Shown here piece after piece: positions 18,468 to 27,430 of a DNA stretch of 64,000 nt. The DNA is taken from contig NZ_CP133189.1 of NCBI RefSeq assembly GCF_030913655.1, forward strand, positions 2,914,001 through 2,978,000, given 5' to 3'. Origin of the DNA: Clostridium sp. MB40-C1 (GTDB taxonomy: Bacteria; Bacillota; Clostridia; Clostridiales; Clostridiaceae). The translations under genes were made by a program, and so were the position numbers. The notes beneath the pieces were generated by a model that made no database searches, was not told the origin of the DNA, and saw only the letters and a list, made by a program, of their open reading frames with translations. Within the stretch, counting starts at the first letter, position 1. Each line of letters opens with the position of its first letter.

Positions 18468-18496
18468 ATTTTATTCTTGATTCTTTCCTATGTCAA
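18468..18496 (-). promoter_or_regulatory. Consensus sigma-A promoter for the hyd leader
   Basis: On the minus strand TTGACA (18491-18496) and TAAAAT (18468-18473) are 17 bases apart, near-perfect for the vegetative sigma factor. Confidence 0.75.
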
Positions 18497-18829
18497 TGTG
18501 ATTAATTTTTTATCTATTTAACTCTATTTTAAAAAATATTGTTTTTATAATTAAACAAAATAAATATTTTTAGCGTAACCTTATTTTTAACTTACAAAAA
18601 TGTAAGATTTATAAATAAATTGAAAGTTTAATCGATTGTTATAATAAGGGGCTTATACTAAACTTATACTATAAGCTTAATTTTAGTAGGCTACTAAATT
18701 ATAGAGTAAATTGAATAACCTAAAACATTGTATGTGCATAAAGTACATAAAAGCTTAATTGATGACTGCTTAAAAAATTTTAGTTATACAATTTGCTCAA
18801 TATTGAAATTTTAAAAGAGGTATATAACT

Positions 18830-19276
18830 ATGAAGAAAATGATATCTATACCTATTATATTTATTCTTTTATTAAGTAATTTATTCATTCTTAGAAATTG
18901 TATATACAAAATAGAGTTTAAAGAAGAAATAATAAAATACTCCACTAAATATAAAGTAGATCCTTATCTATGTGCATCAATTGCCAATCTAGAAAAAGAT
19001 ATTACACATGATTCAATAAAACCAAATATAAAATATTTAGGTAAAGTTTATGACAAATCTAACATTGACTTATCTATCGAGAAATGGATAAACAACAATA
19101 ATTTATCTGCAAATAATTCATTTCAATGTAAAGCATATATGAAAAATGCTAAAAAATTAATGATTGTATATAGAATTTTATATCCAGATTTAGTGTTTAA
19201 GACCAAATTAAGAAATTTTAAAAACTTATTATGGTTTCTAAGTATTAAGGCTTATAAAAAATTAAATTTCCGTTGA
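18830..19276 (+). CDS. Small exported protein resembling a lytic transglycosylase
   Basis: 148 residues. The N-terminus is a signal anchor (MKKMISIPIIFILLLSNLFI). Residues 36-62 read YSTKYKVDPYLCASIANLEK, the opening helix pattern of SLT-type lytic transglycosylases (YA..Y.VDP.L..AI...E), and the Glu that would be catalytic is kept. The usual continuation (S.F....S..GA.GLMQ) is not recognisable, and the protein is shorter than the family norm of about 180-200. So it is either a diverged or a decayed enzyme. It precedes the Bce-type regulator in the same direction but a terminator-like hairpin and a repeat lie between. Start: ATG after AGAGGTATATAACT. Confidence 0.6.
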   Translation: MKKMISIPIIFILLLSNLFILRNCIYKIEFKEEIIKYSTKYKVDPYLCASIANLEKDITHDSIKPNIKYLGKVYDKSNIDLSIEKWINNNNLSANNSFQCKAYMKNAKKLMIVYRILYPDLVFKTKLRNFKNLLWFLSIKAYKKLNFR

Positions 19277-19386
19277 ATAATATAAAATATTATATACTCA
19301 ATATTATGATCGTTATCTATTCCAAAAATTATATAAAAAATATAGTTTTATTATTAATTGCTCCTAAAATTTCTCTCTTAAAATAT

Positions 19387-19410
19387 AAGGACATTTATCC
19401 TTTTTTATTT
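19387..19410 (+). terminator. Weak terminator-like hairpin
   Basis: AAGGA and TCCTT (19387-19391, 19398-19402) form a short stem followed by a T-rich run, about 110 bases past the transglycosylase-like gene. Confidence 0.35.
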
Positions 19411-19420
19411 TATACTAAAT

Positions 19421-19522
19421 ATAGGTTCTTGAATAATTGATAAGTAAAATAAATATAACCTAGCAACTTGTATTTATGATTTTATATTTATTTTGTTAAA
19501 TATGAATTATGAGGCAACCTAT
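19421..19522. repeat. Copy of dispersed palindromic repeat (about 100 bp)
   Basis: The ends ATAGGTT (19421) and AACCTAT (19522) are complementary. The inner arms, around AAAATAAATATAA and TTATATTTATTTTG, pair over much of their length. The right arm reads TATGAATTATGAGGCAACCTAT and is closely matched at 38528 and 44365. It lies just upstream of the bceR-like gene. Family name unknown; it looks like a small foldback (MITE-like) element. Confidence 0.6.
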
Positions 19523-19559
19523 AGTTATATAAATTATACATTATAAGAGAGGTATACGT

Positions 19560-20234
19560 ATGTTTAAAATAATGATAGTTGAAGATGATATTAAAATAAG
19601 AGAAATTGTACTGGAAAATTTACAAAAATGGGGATTTGATGGCTTATATGTTGAAGATTTTGGTGAAGTATTTAACACCTTCGTAAAATACGAACCCCAT
19701 ATGATCTTAATGGACATAAATCTTCCATCATTTGATGGGTTTTATTGGTGTAATAAAATAAGAGAAATATCAAAGGTCCCAATTATATTTATTTCTTCCC
19801 GTAATACAAATATGGATATAATTATGGCAATGAATATGGGTGGAGATGACTTTGTTCAAAAACCTTTTTCTTTAGATGTACTAATGGCAAAGATAAATGC
19901 AATCTTAAGAAGAACTTACTCTTATTCAAATGTTGAAGCAAACGTCATTGAACATAATGGAGCTACATTAAACTTAAAAGATAGTACTATTTTATACAAT
20001 GAAGAAAAATTAGACTTAACAAAAAATGAGTTTAAAATTATATATATTCTTATGCAAAATAGTGGGAGCGTTGTAAGTAGAGATAAAATAATGAGGAGTC
20101 TTTGGGAAGATGAAAGTTTTATAGATGATAATACATTAACTGTAAATGTAAATAGACTTAGAAAGAAGCTTTCTGATATAGGACTAAATGACTTTATTCA
20201 AACTAAAAAGGGGCAAGGATATATAATACTATGA
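19560..20234 (+). CDS. BceR-type response regulator
   Basis: 224-residue OmpR-family regulator. The receiver domain has the acidic pair at ED9-10, the phospho-acceptor Asp52 in LMDINLPSFDG and Lys101 in VQKPFS. The C-terminal winged helix has LTKNEFKIIYILMQNSGSVV and ends with DNTLTVNVNRLRKKL and a glycine-rich wing (TKKGQGYII). It overlaps the kinase start by 4 bases (ATGA), so they are translationally coupled. With the Bce-type ABC transporter 2 kb downstream it forms a peptide-antibiotic sensing and resistance module. It probably activates the bceAB promoter. Start: ATG after GAGAGGTATACGT. Confidence 0.92.
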   Translation: MFKIMIVEDDIKIREIVLENLQKWGFDGLYVEDFGEVFNTFVKYEPHMILMDINLPSFDGFYWCNKIREISKVPIIFISSRNTNMDIIMAMNMGGDDFVQKPFSLDVLMAKINAILRRTYSYSNVEANVIEHNGATLNLKDSTILYNEEKLDLTKNEFKIIYILMQNSGSVVSRDKIMRSLWEDESFIDDNTLTVNVNRLRKKLSDIGLNDFIQTKKGQGYIIL

Positions 20235-21262
20235 AGATAATAGAATATATACGTCATAAAAAACACCTTATAATTTTTTATATTATTTTAATGAGCTTTA
20301 TATCATTAATTATGTATTTAAACCCTAACATTAACGTAAGTGTAAGCAACATTATATATGTAAATTCTGTTTCATTTGTTTTCTTTTGCTTACATATTTT
20401 TGTTGAATATTTTTATTTTAAAACATATTACTTAAGTATTAAGGATACTATTGAAAAACATCAAGAAGACATTATAAATTTTTTACCTGAAGCTAAAAAT
20501 TATGAGCAAAATTTATATAACAACCTTTTAAGAAAACTTCATGAAGAGCAAAGCTTGAAAAGAGAAAATTTATACGATGAAAAAAGAGAAAATGCTGAAT
20601 TTATAACCTCTTGGGTCCATGAAGTTAAAACACCTATTGCAGTAAGTCGACTCATTATAGAAAATAGTGTTACTAAGTCTAAAGATGAGATACTTGATAG
20701 TTTAGAAGATGAAATAGATAAAATAGATAATTATGTAGAGCAAGCTCTTTATTACTCAAGAATAGATTCTTTTTCTAAGGACTATTTTATAACTGAAATA
20801 GATTTAGATAAACTAATAAAAGAAATTATAAAAAAACATGCTAAAAATTTTATTAATAAAAAAATAGGTATAGAATTAAATAACTTAAATTTCAATATCA
20901 TTTCAGATAAAAAATGGATTGTATTTATAATTGACCAAATTATTTCAAATGCTCTAAAATATACTGATATTCAAGGTAAAATAAAAATATTTGGTATAGC
21001 AAATTCTACTGAAAAAAGACTTATTATTGAAGATACTGGTATAGGAATAAAACCAGAAGATGTAGATAGAGTTTTCCAAAAAGGATTTACAGGTCACACT
21101 GGAAGACAAGATTATAAATCTACAGGAATGGGTCTATATCTAGCTAAAATGTTATGTCAAAAATTAGGTCATGATATCTCTATAGAATCTAAATATGGGG
21201 AATATACAAGAGTAACTATACATTTTCCAAAGCTTACAAATTACTTTAATGTTGCAAATTAA
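20231..21262 (+). CDS. BceS-type intramembrane-sensing histidine kinase
   Basis: 343 residues. Two transmembrane helices (about 12-30 and 41-61) are joined by a loop of only about 10 residues, so there is no extracellular sensor domain. This is the hallmark of intramembrane-sensing kinases that take their signal from a BceAB-type transporter. The H-box is FITSWVHEVKTPIAV with His130. N-box IISNALKYT, G1 IEDTGIGI, F-box and G2 STGMGLYLAK are all present, so it should be active. The stop codon is followed within 10 bases by a 270-bp foldback element that separates the kinase from its presumed transporter genes. Confidence 0.92.
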   Translation: MKIIEYIRHKKHLIIFYIILMSFISLIMYLNPNINVSVSNIIYVNSVSFVFFCLHIFVEYFYFKTYYLSIKDTIEKHQEDIINFLPEAKNYEQNLYNNLLRKLHEEQSLKRENLYDEKRENAEFITSWVHEVKTPIAVSRLIIENSVTKSKDEILDSLEDEIDKIDNYVEQALYYSRIDSFSKDYFITEIDLDKLIKEIIKKHAKNFINKKIGIELNNLNFNIISDKKWIVFIIDQIISNALKYTDIQGKIKIFGIANSTEKRLIIEDTGIGIKPEDVDRVFQKGFTGHTGRQDYKSTGMGLYLAKMLCQKLGHDISIESKYGEYTRVTIHFPKLTNYFNVAN

Positions 21263-21271
21263 TAATATTGG

Positions 21272-21543
21272 GACGGAATGAGTAACGGCATAGAAATAGG
21301 TTTTTCTAAATATATGTAGTTATCCATTAAACCTTCAGAAGGCAAAGAAATACTAAAGGTGTATTCTTCTAAAAATGCTACCCTCGCTATGGGGAGTCCA
21401 TTCCCCAGCTCGGCTGTCGGAGTCCGTTCCGACAATTACGCATTTTTAGAAACCTACACCTTAAGTATTTCTAGTTGCTACTTCAAAGTTTAATTGGCTA
21501 ACTACATATATAAGAAAACCTTATTCCTATGCCTTGATTTTTT
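21272..21543 (+). mobile_element. 270-bp foldback (MITE-like) element, copy A
   Basis: An imperfect palindrome. The left part (from GGCATAGAAATAGG to CTAAAAATGC) is matched in reverse by the right part (GCATTTTTAGAAACC to CCTATGCC). The GC-rich centre folds into two hairpins around GGGGAGTCC/GGACTCCCC-like and GTCGGAGTCCGTTCCGAC sequences. It has no ORF. Copy B at 31956-32227 is almost identical over 270 bp but in the opposite orientation. The similarity extends about 10 bases beyond the left end (AATAAT.TTG). No target duplication is clear. Confidence 0.85.
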
Positions 21544-21707
21544 ATAATTAATACAGTTTAACATGCATATTTGGGAGAAGAGGAAGACTAATTGCACAAT
21601 TAAGTTTCTAAAATTGTGGATAAAATTTCTCGATTTCTCTTAAAAAATTTTATAGCAAAGCTAGATACTATCATACCTGTGGATAACTTTTAAATTTTTA
21701 TTTAATA

Positions 21708-22930
21708 TTAAGCTACATTTTTTAAGTCGTTAGACTTTTGGTTAATTGCAATAGTGCCACTGATTAAAGCCATACAAATTAAAAGAGAAATTGCTTTAGC
21801 TTTGCGTATACCTGCTGAACGCAAATTATTTACATTTAAATGTTCTTTTAATCTACCATTACATCTTTCAACTGAAGTTCTTTTATTATAAAGGTTTTGC
21901 CAAGCTTCAGTACTTCTTTCTATGGGGCTAGCAGAAATACCTATTATTCTTTTTGTAATTTACCTTATGACAATATCCATAATTAGATTTGCTGCACCAC
22001 ATACTCCAGTAGGGACAATACTTTGCCAGTTACATGAGGACATCTAAATTTTAAATAGTCTCCATCTTTGCCCCAATACGTTAACTTATAACCCATAGAA
22101 CATACTGGTTCAGAATTTTGATTTAATCTTTGTGGAGGTACATATGCGCCTCTTAGATTAAGGGCTATTATTCCTTCAGCTTTAGCTTGATTGCTTATAT
22201 AATCATAATTCTTTTGAGCATCATAACCTGAATCCATAATGTAATATTCAGGATTAAGTACACCAGAATAGTTTGCTAGGAATTTTTTTATTAATGGTAT
22301 GGCTAAGTCACAATCACTGTAGCTTGCTGGAGAAAGTAATATACTTAGGGGCAATTCGCTTTTGCAATCTAGCAATATATGAAGTTTATATCCAAACCAA
22401 CAGATTGTATTACCATCTGTATCACGCTTAGCTCCCCAGTTAGCTGATTTGCCATCATTTTTTAATTTTGATTTAGGTTTTGATTTTTCATAAGTGTCTA
22501 TTTTAGTAGAATCAATAGCAATATTAGTACCATCTATTATCCCTATTGATTTAGCTCTTTTTACTAATTCTTCAAAATCTTTTTCTAAAGAAGGACTATT
22601 TGAAATCTTAGTCAAAAATCTACTGAAAGTTGATGCTGAAGCTGTTTTTGCTAGAATATTAAAGCCGCAGGTATATCTAAATACTGGATCTGTTTTAAGT
22701 CTATCGACTAATTTTTTAAATGTTGTAATTTGTTCAACTTGCATAGCAACTAAAGAATATAACAACGTAAGTTCATCATGCCCTTTCGGGCCACGCGTAG
22801 CGTGATTTTTGGATAAGTCTTTTAGTATATTAGAAAAATTTAATTCAGCTAATATTAATTCTAACTTAGTTTTAGGTTGATATTTTATAATTTCATCAAA
22901 GGATAATAAACATCCTTGTCGAATATACAT
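21708..22930 (-). pseudogene. DDE transposase, broken by frameshifts
   Basis: An insertion-sequence transposase of the IS1182/IS5-like DDE type. The intact first 315 codons (22930 to 21983) include the N-terminal region GPKGHDELTLLYSLVAMQ, the first Asp in IAIDSTKID and the second in YYIMDSGYDAQ. Near 22018 the frame shifts: the continuation CPYWSMWCSKSNYGYCHKV is in another frame and meets a TAG. Near 21930 it shifts again to a frame giving EAWQNLYNKRTSVERCNGRL, where the catalytic Glu lies, and continues to 21708. The 1,223-base span is not a multiple of three. The transposase is therefore almost certainly inactive. Terminal repeats were not identified. Confidence 0.85.
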
Positions 22931-23227
22931 AAGTGAGATTCACTCTTTTTGTTGATTTGTTTTGGTGGTACTTAATATATTCAACATTTTGGGGTGAATC
23001 TCCTTTTTGATTTATAAAAAAGTTAGTTATATCAACCATTTATAAATATGAAATTTACTCAGTTTAAAGATTTTCTGACACTAGGAAGAAAATCTTCCTT
23101 TACTATTCATTATTCTCTGTTCACTAATCTCTAGAAAAATGTTGCGTCGCAACATTTTTCTAATGTGACACAAATGTAAGTTTTAAATAACTATTTGTTA
23201 GGTAGATAAATGGTTGTTGTTAGTTTA
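22931..23227. other. Intergenic remnant region between the transposase and bceA
   Basis: No ORF. It holds GAGATTCAC/GTGAATCTC in inverted repeat (about 22935 and 22992), probably IS-end sequence, a small palindrome GGAAGA...TCTTCC, and a degenerate stretch at 23098-23124 that recurs in reverse at 31919-31943 (next to foldback copy B). It also holds the 31-bp palindrome listed separately. It looks like an accumulation of mobile-element debris. Confidence 0.6.
23132..23162. repeat. 31-bp near-perfect palindrome
   Basis: TAGAAAAATGTTGCG and its exact complement flank a single central T. Half of it (CGTCGCAACATT.TTCTA) is repeated at the outer edge of foldback copy B near 32224-32240, which suggests a relic end of the same element. 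Confidence 0.7.
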
Positions 23228-23256
23228 TTGAGTTAAAATACTATTAAAGATATAAA
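23228..23256 (+). promoter_or_regulatory. Predicted promoter of the bceAB-type genes
   Basis: TTGAGT (23228-23233) and TATAAA (23251-23256) are separated by 17 bases, about 20 bases upstream of the ATPase start. It means the transporter genes do not depend on read-through from the regulator genes across the inserted DNA. Confidence 0.5.
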
Positions 23257-23278
23257 TGAATTTACGGGAGGAAATAAA

Positions 23279-24043
23279 ATGAATACTGTTTTGACAGCTA
23301 AAAACTTAAAAAAGATATATGGTTCGAAAGGAAATATCTATACTGCCCTTCATGACATAAATTTAGAAATAAAAGAAGGCGAATTTGTAGGTGTAATGGG
23401 ACCTTCTGGTGCAGGAAAAACTACTCTTTTAAATATAATATCTACTATTGATAAAGCAAGTTCTGGAATTGTTAATGTAGATGGAGACAATATATTAAAC
23501 ATGAATGAAGATAAATTATCTTCATTCAGAAGAAATAAACTTGGCTTTATATTTCAAGATTTCAACTTACTTGATACATTAACTCTTAAAGAAAATATAG
23601 TGCTTCCTCTAGCACTTTCAAAAGTAAATCATAATGAAATAGAGTCTCGAGTAAATTCTATAGCTGATACTCTAGGAATAAGAGAGATATTAAATAAGTA
23701 TCCTTATGAGGTTTCTGGAGGTCAAAAGCAAAGAGCAGCGGCATCTAGAGCTATTATAAATAATCCAAAACTTATATTAGCAGACGAACCTACTGGTGCA
23801 TTAGATTCTAAATCTTCTCAAGAACTACTACAATGCTTAAGTGATTTAAATGAAAATAATAAAGCTACTATAATGATGGTAACACATGATGCTTTCGCTG
23901 CTAGTTACTGTAAAAGAATATTATTTATAAAAGATGGAGAATTATTCACAGAACTTGTACGTGGCAATTCGCGTAAAGAATTTTTCCAAAAAATATTAGA
24001 CGTATTGAAAACCCTTGGAGGTGGGAATAATGACCTTATTTAA
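23279..24043 (+). CDS. BceA-type ABC transporter ATP-binding protein
   Basis: 254 residues, the size of the MacB/LolD-type ATPases that pair with BceB permeases. Walker A GPSGAGKTT (41-49), Q-loop FIFQDFNLLD, signature VSGGQKQR, Walker B LILADEPTGALD and the H-loop VTHD are all intact. The C-terminal tail after DGELFTELVRG is typical of BceA. The start follows GGGAGGAAATAAA. It overlaps the permease gene by 14 bases. The module is predicted to free lipid II-cycle intermediates from cationic peptide antibiotics and to act as sensor for the intramembrane kinase upstream. Confidence 0.93.
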   Translation: MNTVLTAKNLKKIYGSKGNIYTALHDINLEIKEGEFVGVMGPSGAGKTTLLNIISTIDKASSGIVNVDGDNILNMNEDKLSSFRRNKLGFIFQDFNLLDTLTLKENIVLPLALSKVNHNEIESRVNSIADTLGIREILNKYPYEVSGGQKQRAAASRAIINNPKLILADEPTGALDSKSSQELLQCLSDLNENNKATIMMVTHDAFAASYCKRILFIKDGELFTELVRGNSRKEFFQKILDVLKTLGGGNNDLI

Positions 24044-25994
24044 TATGGCAATTAAAAATGTAAAAAGAAATTTCTACAACTATTTTATATATTTTACCTC
24101 TATGGTATTTAGTATATTAATTTATTTTACCTTTACATCCATTCAATATAATCAGCAAGTCTTAGACTTAGCTGATGAAATAGGAAAAGTTGCTAGTGCA
24201 TTTAAAGCTGCCTCTGTAGTAATCGCCATATTTGTAGCTATATTCATATGGTATTCAAACTCTTTCTTCACTAGAAAAAGAAAAAAAGAGATTGGACTTT
24301 ACTCTTTAATGGGAGTTAAAAAAAGAGAAATAGGTAGAATGTTATTTTATGAAAATATAGCTATGGGAGCATTGGCTCTTCTTGCTGGAATATTTCTTGG
24401 AAGTTTATTATCGAAAGTATTTATAATGCTTCTACTTAAACTTATGGGGATTTCTATAGAAGTTAAATTTGCTATAGTTACAAAAGCTATTATAAATACA
24501 TGCATAACTTTTGGAATACTGTTTTTAATAACTTCAATTCATGGTTATACAATAATTTATAGATTTAAACTAATAGATCTTTTCAAAGCAGAAAGTACAA
24601 GAGAAAAAGAACCTAAAACATCTGTAATATTTGCTATACTTTCAATGATCTTTATAATTGGAGGTTATAAAATATACTTAGACATGTTTGATAGCCGATT
24701 AAATTTAGGCTTTGGAACTAGAATACTATTAACATTAGGTCTTGTAGTTATAGGTACTTACTTATTCTTCTCTTCTTTTGTAGTATTTGTAGTTAAACTT
24801 AGAAAGAAGAATAAAAAACATTTTTATAATGGTATAAACATGATAGGAATTTCTCAATTATCTCATAGAATAAAAGGTAATTCTAGAACCCTAGCTACTA
24901 TAGCTGTACTTAGTGCTACAACTTTAACTGCCATGGGAGTAACAGCTAGCTTTGCTTATGATCTTAAAGTAAATAATAAAATTAAATATCCTTTTAGTTA
25001 TGTTAATGACCTAACTAATAAAGAAGTAGATAAAAAAATAGAAAGTATAATGGCAAAATACCCTAAAAACAAATTACTAGGATCAGTTGATGTTAATTTA
25101 CTAAGATTTAAAGGAGATTTACCTAATATATTTCATAATATACAATTTGCAGTTGATAAAGACGTTAACATTGATGTTATTTCACAAACTAACTTTAATG
25201 AAACTGCCAAATTGAGAGGACTAGACTATAAATTTACTCTCAATAATCCAAATGAAATAGTATTATTTGATGAAAGTCATAGTAATAAAATCATGGATAG
25301 CTATACAGGACAAACTTTAAAATTAAAACTACCTACTGGAAATAAAGATTTTAAAATTATAGATTTTAAATCATATCCATTATTAAGCCAATATATGTCT
25401 CGTATAACTATAGTAGTACAAGATAATGTATATAAAGAAGTGTTTAATAATAAAAATATTCATAAAGTAAAAGCTTATATGAATGCTAATGAAGAAGATA
25501 GCGAACAATTAACAGAAGAATTAATGAACTTTGCTGATAAAAGTTTAAAACCTTTAACTAAAGATCCTATGATGTGGCACTTTTCCTCATATTACATTAT
25601 GTATAAGAGCGGTGTAGTGACTTCTGGATTATTGATATTTACAGCAGGATTCTTAGGATTAGTATTTTTACTTGCTACAGGAAGCATCATATTCTTTAAA
25701 CAACTATCAGAAGCTAATGATGATAAAGAAAGATATTCTCTGCTTAAGAAAATAGGGGTAAATAAAAAAGAAATTAAAAACTCTATTAGTAAACAACTTT
25801 TATTTGTGTTTCTTTTACCTTTAATCTTAGGAATAATCCATAGTTTAGTGGCTGTATCGATTTTAGGAGATGCCCTAAACCTAGATTTAAGAATCCCGCT
25901 AGGAATAAGTGTAGGAGCTTATGCATTAATTTACATGGTTTATTACCTTATAACTGTAAGCTCATATAACAAAACTGTAAATTCAAAAATGTAA
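24030..25994 (+). CDS. BceB-type ABC transporter permease
   Basis: 654 residues from the ATG at 24030, chosen because GGAGGTG lies 6 bases upstream (inside the ATPase gene); an in-frame upstream start at 24015 is too close to that site. The FtsX-like topology has about ten membrane segments, with a soluble extracellular domain of roughly 200 residues (about 320-520) between the seventh and eighth, the likely drug- and kinase-contact part. RKKEIGLYSLMGVKKREIG is the conserved cytoplasmic coupling helix, echoed near the C-terminus by YSLLKKIGVNKKEI. It is followed by a strong bidirectional terminator. Confidence 0.92.
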   Translation: MTLFNMAIKNVKRNFYNYFIYFTSMVFSILIYFTFTSIQYNQQVLDLADEIGKVASAFKAASVVIAIFVAIFIWYSNSFFTRKRKKEIGLYSLMGVKKREIGRMLFYENIAMGALALLAGIFLGSLLSKVFIMLLLKLMGISIEVKFAIVTKAIINTCITFGILFLITSIHGYTIIYRFKLIDLFKAESTREKEPKTSVIFAILSMIFIIGGYKIYLDMFDSRLNLGFGTRILLTLGLVVIGTYLFFSSFVVFVVKLRKKNKKHFYNGINMIGISQLSHRIKGNSRTLATIAVLSATTLTAMGVTASFAYDLKVNNKIKYPFSYVNDLTNKEVDKKIESIMAKYPKNKLLGSVDVNLLRFKGDLPNIFHNIQFAVDKDVNIDVISQTNFNETAKLRGLDYKFTLNNPNEIVLFDESHSNKIMDSYTGQTLKLKLPTGNKDFKIIDFKSYPLLSQYMSRITIVVQDNVYKEVFNNKNIHKVKAYMNANEEDSEQLTEELMNFADKSLKPLTKDPMMWHFSSYYIMYKSGVVTSGLLIFTAGFLGLVFLLATGSIIFFKQLSEANDDKERYSLLKKIGVNKKEIKNSISKQLLFVFLLPLILGIIHSLVAVSILGDALNLDLRIPLGISVGAYALIYMVYYLITVSSYNKTVNSKM

Positions 25995-26075
25995 ATTAAT
26001 ATAAGAATATGCTTTAATAAATTATTGAGTTCGTATAATAGATTGTTTACACTCTTTTAAAACATAAACTAATAT

Positions 26076-26122
26076 AAAAACAGATAGAAGAATTTATTAT
26101 ACTCATTCTTCTATCTGTTTTT
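26076..26122. terminator. Bidirectional terminator between the BceB and TelA genes
   Basis: Seventeen-base arms (26076-26092, 26106-26122) pair perfectly, with A and T tracts at the outer ends, between convergent genes. Confidence 0.85.
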
Positions 26123-26212
26123 CTGTTTTAATAATACTTATAAAATTATATAAGTCCAATAATCTTATAAGTAATTATAATTTTAAAATTAATATTTATT
26201 TATACTATAATT

Positions 26213-27301
26213 TTATTTTCTAACTCTACTTTCAAAATCTCTTTGTATCGCTTCAAGACGTTTTTTACCATCAAGACGTTTTTCACTTGCTTCTTTTTCA
26301 ATTTGTTTTGTTTCTTCTATACCTTGCACTATAGTCTGCCATGTTTTTTCAAGAGTTTCAACTTGAATTGAACTTCCTGATGCAAGCTGAGCTGTAAGCT
26401 TAGATTGAAGGGCAGTATTTTGAGCATTCTTTAAAAGTAACTCATTTGTCTTTTCATCTAAAGCAGCCATGGCCTTTGATTGAATAGCTTGTCTTTTTAA
26501 TGTTATAGCTTGTATTAAACTTTGCTTAAATATAGGTATAGTAACTATAAATGCAGAATTTATCTTTCTCACTAAATTATAGTTCCCTTGTTGTATCATT
26601 TTTATTTGAGGCATTGTTTGAAGTGATACATTCTTAGCAAGTTCTAAATCATAAATTCTTTGCTCCATCATTTGTAAAAGCTGCATGGCATTTGACAAAT
26701 TAACTTGATCTACTTGATCTGTTGAAGAAGCTGCTTTACTCTCAAGTTGTGGTAATGTATTTGTTTTAAAATCATCTACAACTAAATTCCCAGCAGCTAT
26801 ATACTGTTCAAGAAGAGTATAATAATCCATGTTTTTATTAAACATTTGCTCTAAATTTTGATTTGAATTATTTATCTCATTTTCGTACTGCTTTAATTGA
26901 ACATATACCTTATCTACTTCCCCACCCATTGTATTATACTTTTGGAATAAAGCTTCTATTGAATCCTTGGCTTTATTAAAAATTTTACTAAGAAATCCTG
27001 GTTTCTTATCTTCAAAATCCTTAGCATCAAACTTTTCCATTATCTTGTTAAGTTGTGTTAATAATTGACCTGAATCTTCTAATTTTGTATTTTGGATTGT
27101 GTGCAATATTTGATCTGCAAAACCTGATATTCCTGATGCTGCATCTTGTCCAAATCCCATTATACTATCTACATTTTGTACATCTACTTGCTTAGCAAGT
27201 GCCACTACTTGTGGTGAATTTTTAACTTTCAGTGCAATTTCTTGAGTTTCCTTTTCAAGATTAACCTCTGGTTGTAACATCATTTCATTATTGTTCATCA
27301 T
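26213..27301 (-). CDS. TelA/KlaA family toxic-anion resistance protein
   Basis: 362 residues, normal for the TelA family (YceH in Bacillus), linked to tellurite and bacteriocin/colicin resistance. It is a long, mostly alpha-helical protein with coiled coils (about 100-340) and no membrane segment. Diagnostic stretches include MGFGQDAASGISGFADQIL, LEQYIAAGNLVVDDF and a late SSIQVETLEKTWQTIVQGI. It starts at the ATG at 27301 after GAGGAGTTTTT and lies 129 bp downstream of the yceG-like gene, keeping the yceG-yceH neighbourhood seen in Bacillus. Mechanism unknown. Confidence 0.92.
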   Translation of the reverse strand: MMNNNEMMLQPEVNLEKETQEIALKVKNSPQVVALAKQVDVQNVDSIMGFGQDAASGISGFADQILHTIQNTKLEDSGQLLTQLNKIMEKFDAKDFEDKKPGFLSKIFNKAKDSIEALFQKYNTMGGEVDKVYVQLKQYENEINNSNQNLEQMFNKNMDYYTLLEQYIAAGNLVVDDFKTNTLPQLESKAASSTDQVDQVNLSNAMQLLQMMEQRIYDLELAKNVSLQTMPQIKMIQQGNYNLVRKINSAFIVTIPIFKQSLIQAITLKRQAIQSKAMAALDEKTNELLLKNAQNTALQSKLTAQLASGSSIQVETLEKTWQTIVQGIEETKQIEKEASEKRLDGKKRLEAIQRDFESRVRK

Positions 27302-27430
27302 AAAAACTCCTCCTTATTTAAAACTACCTGAAATATTCTTTTAATTTGTTTTAAATTGTTGATTTCATTATAACAAAAATTACTATTCTCATTAATATAA
27401 CAACACACCAACAAACTCTTGAAACATAAC

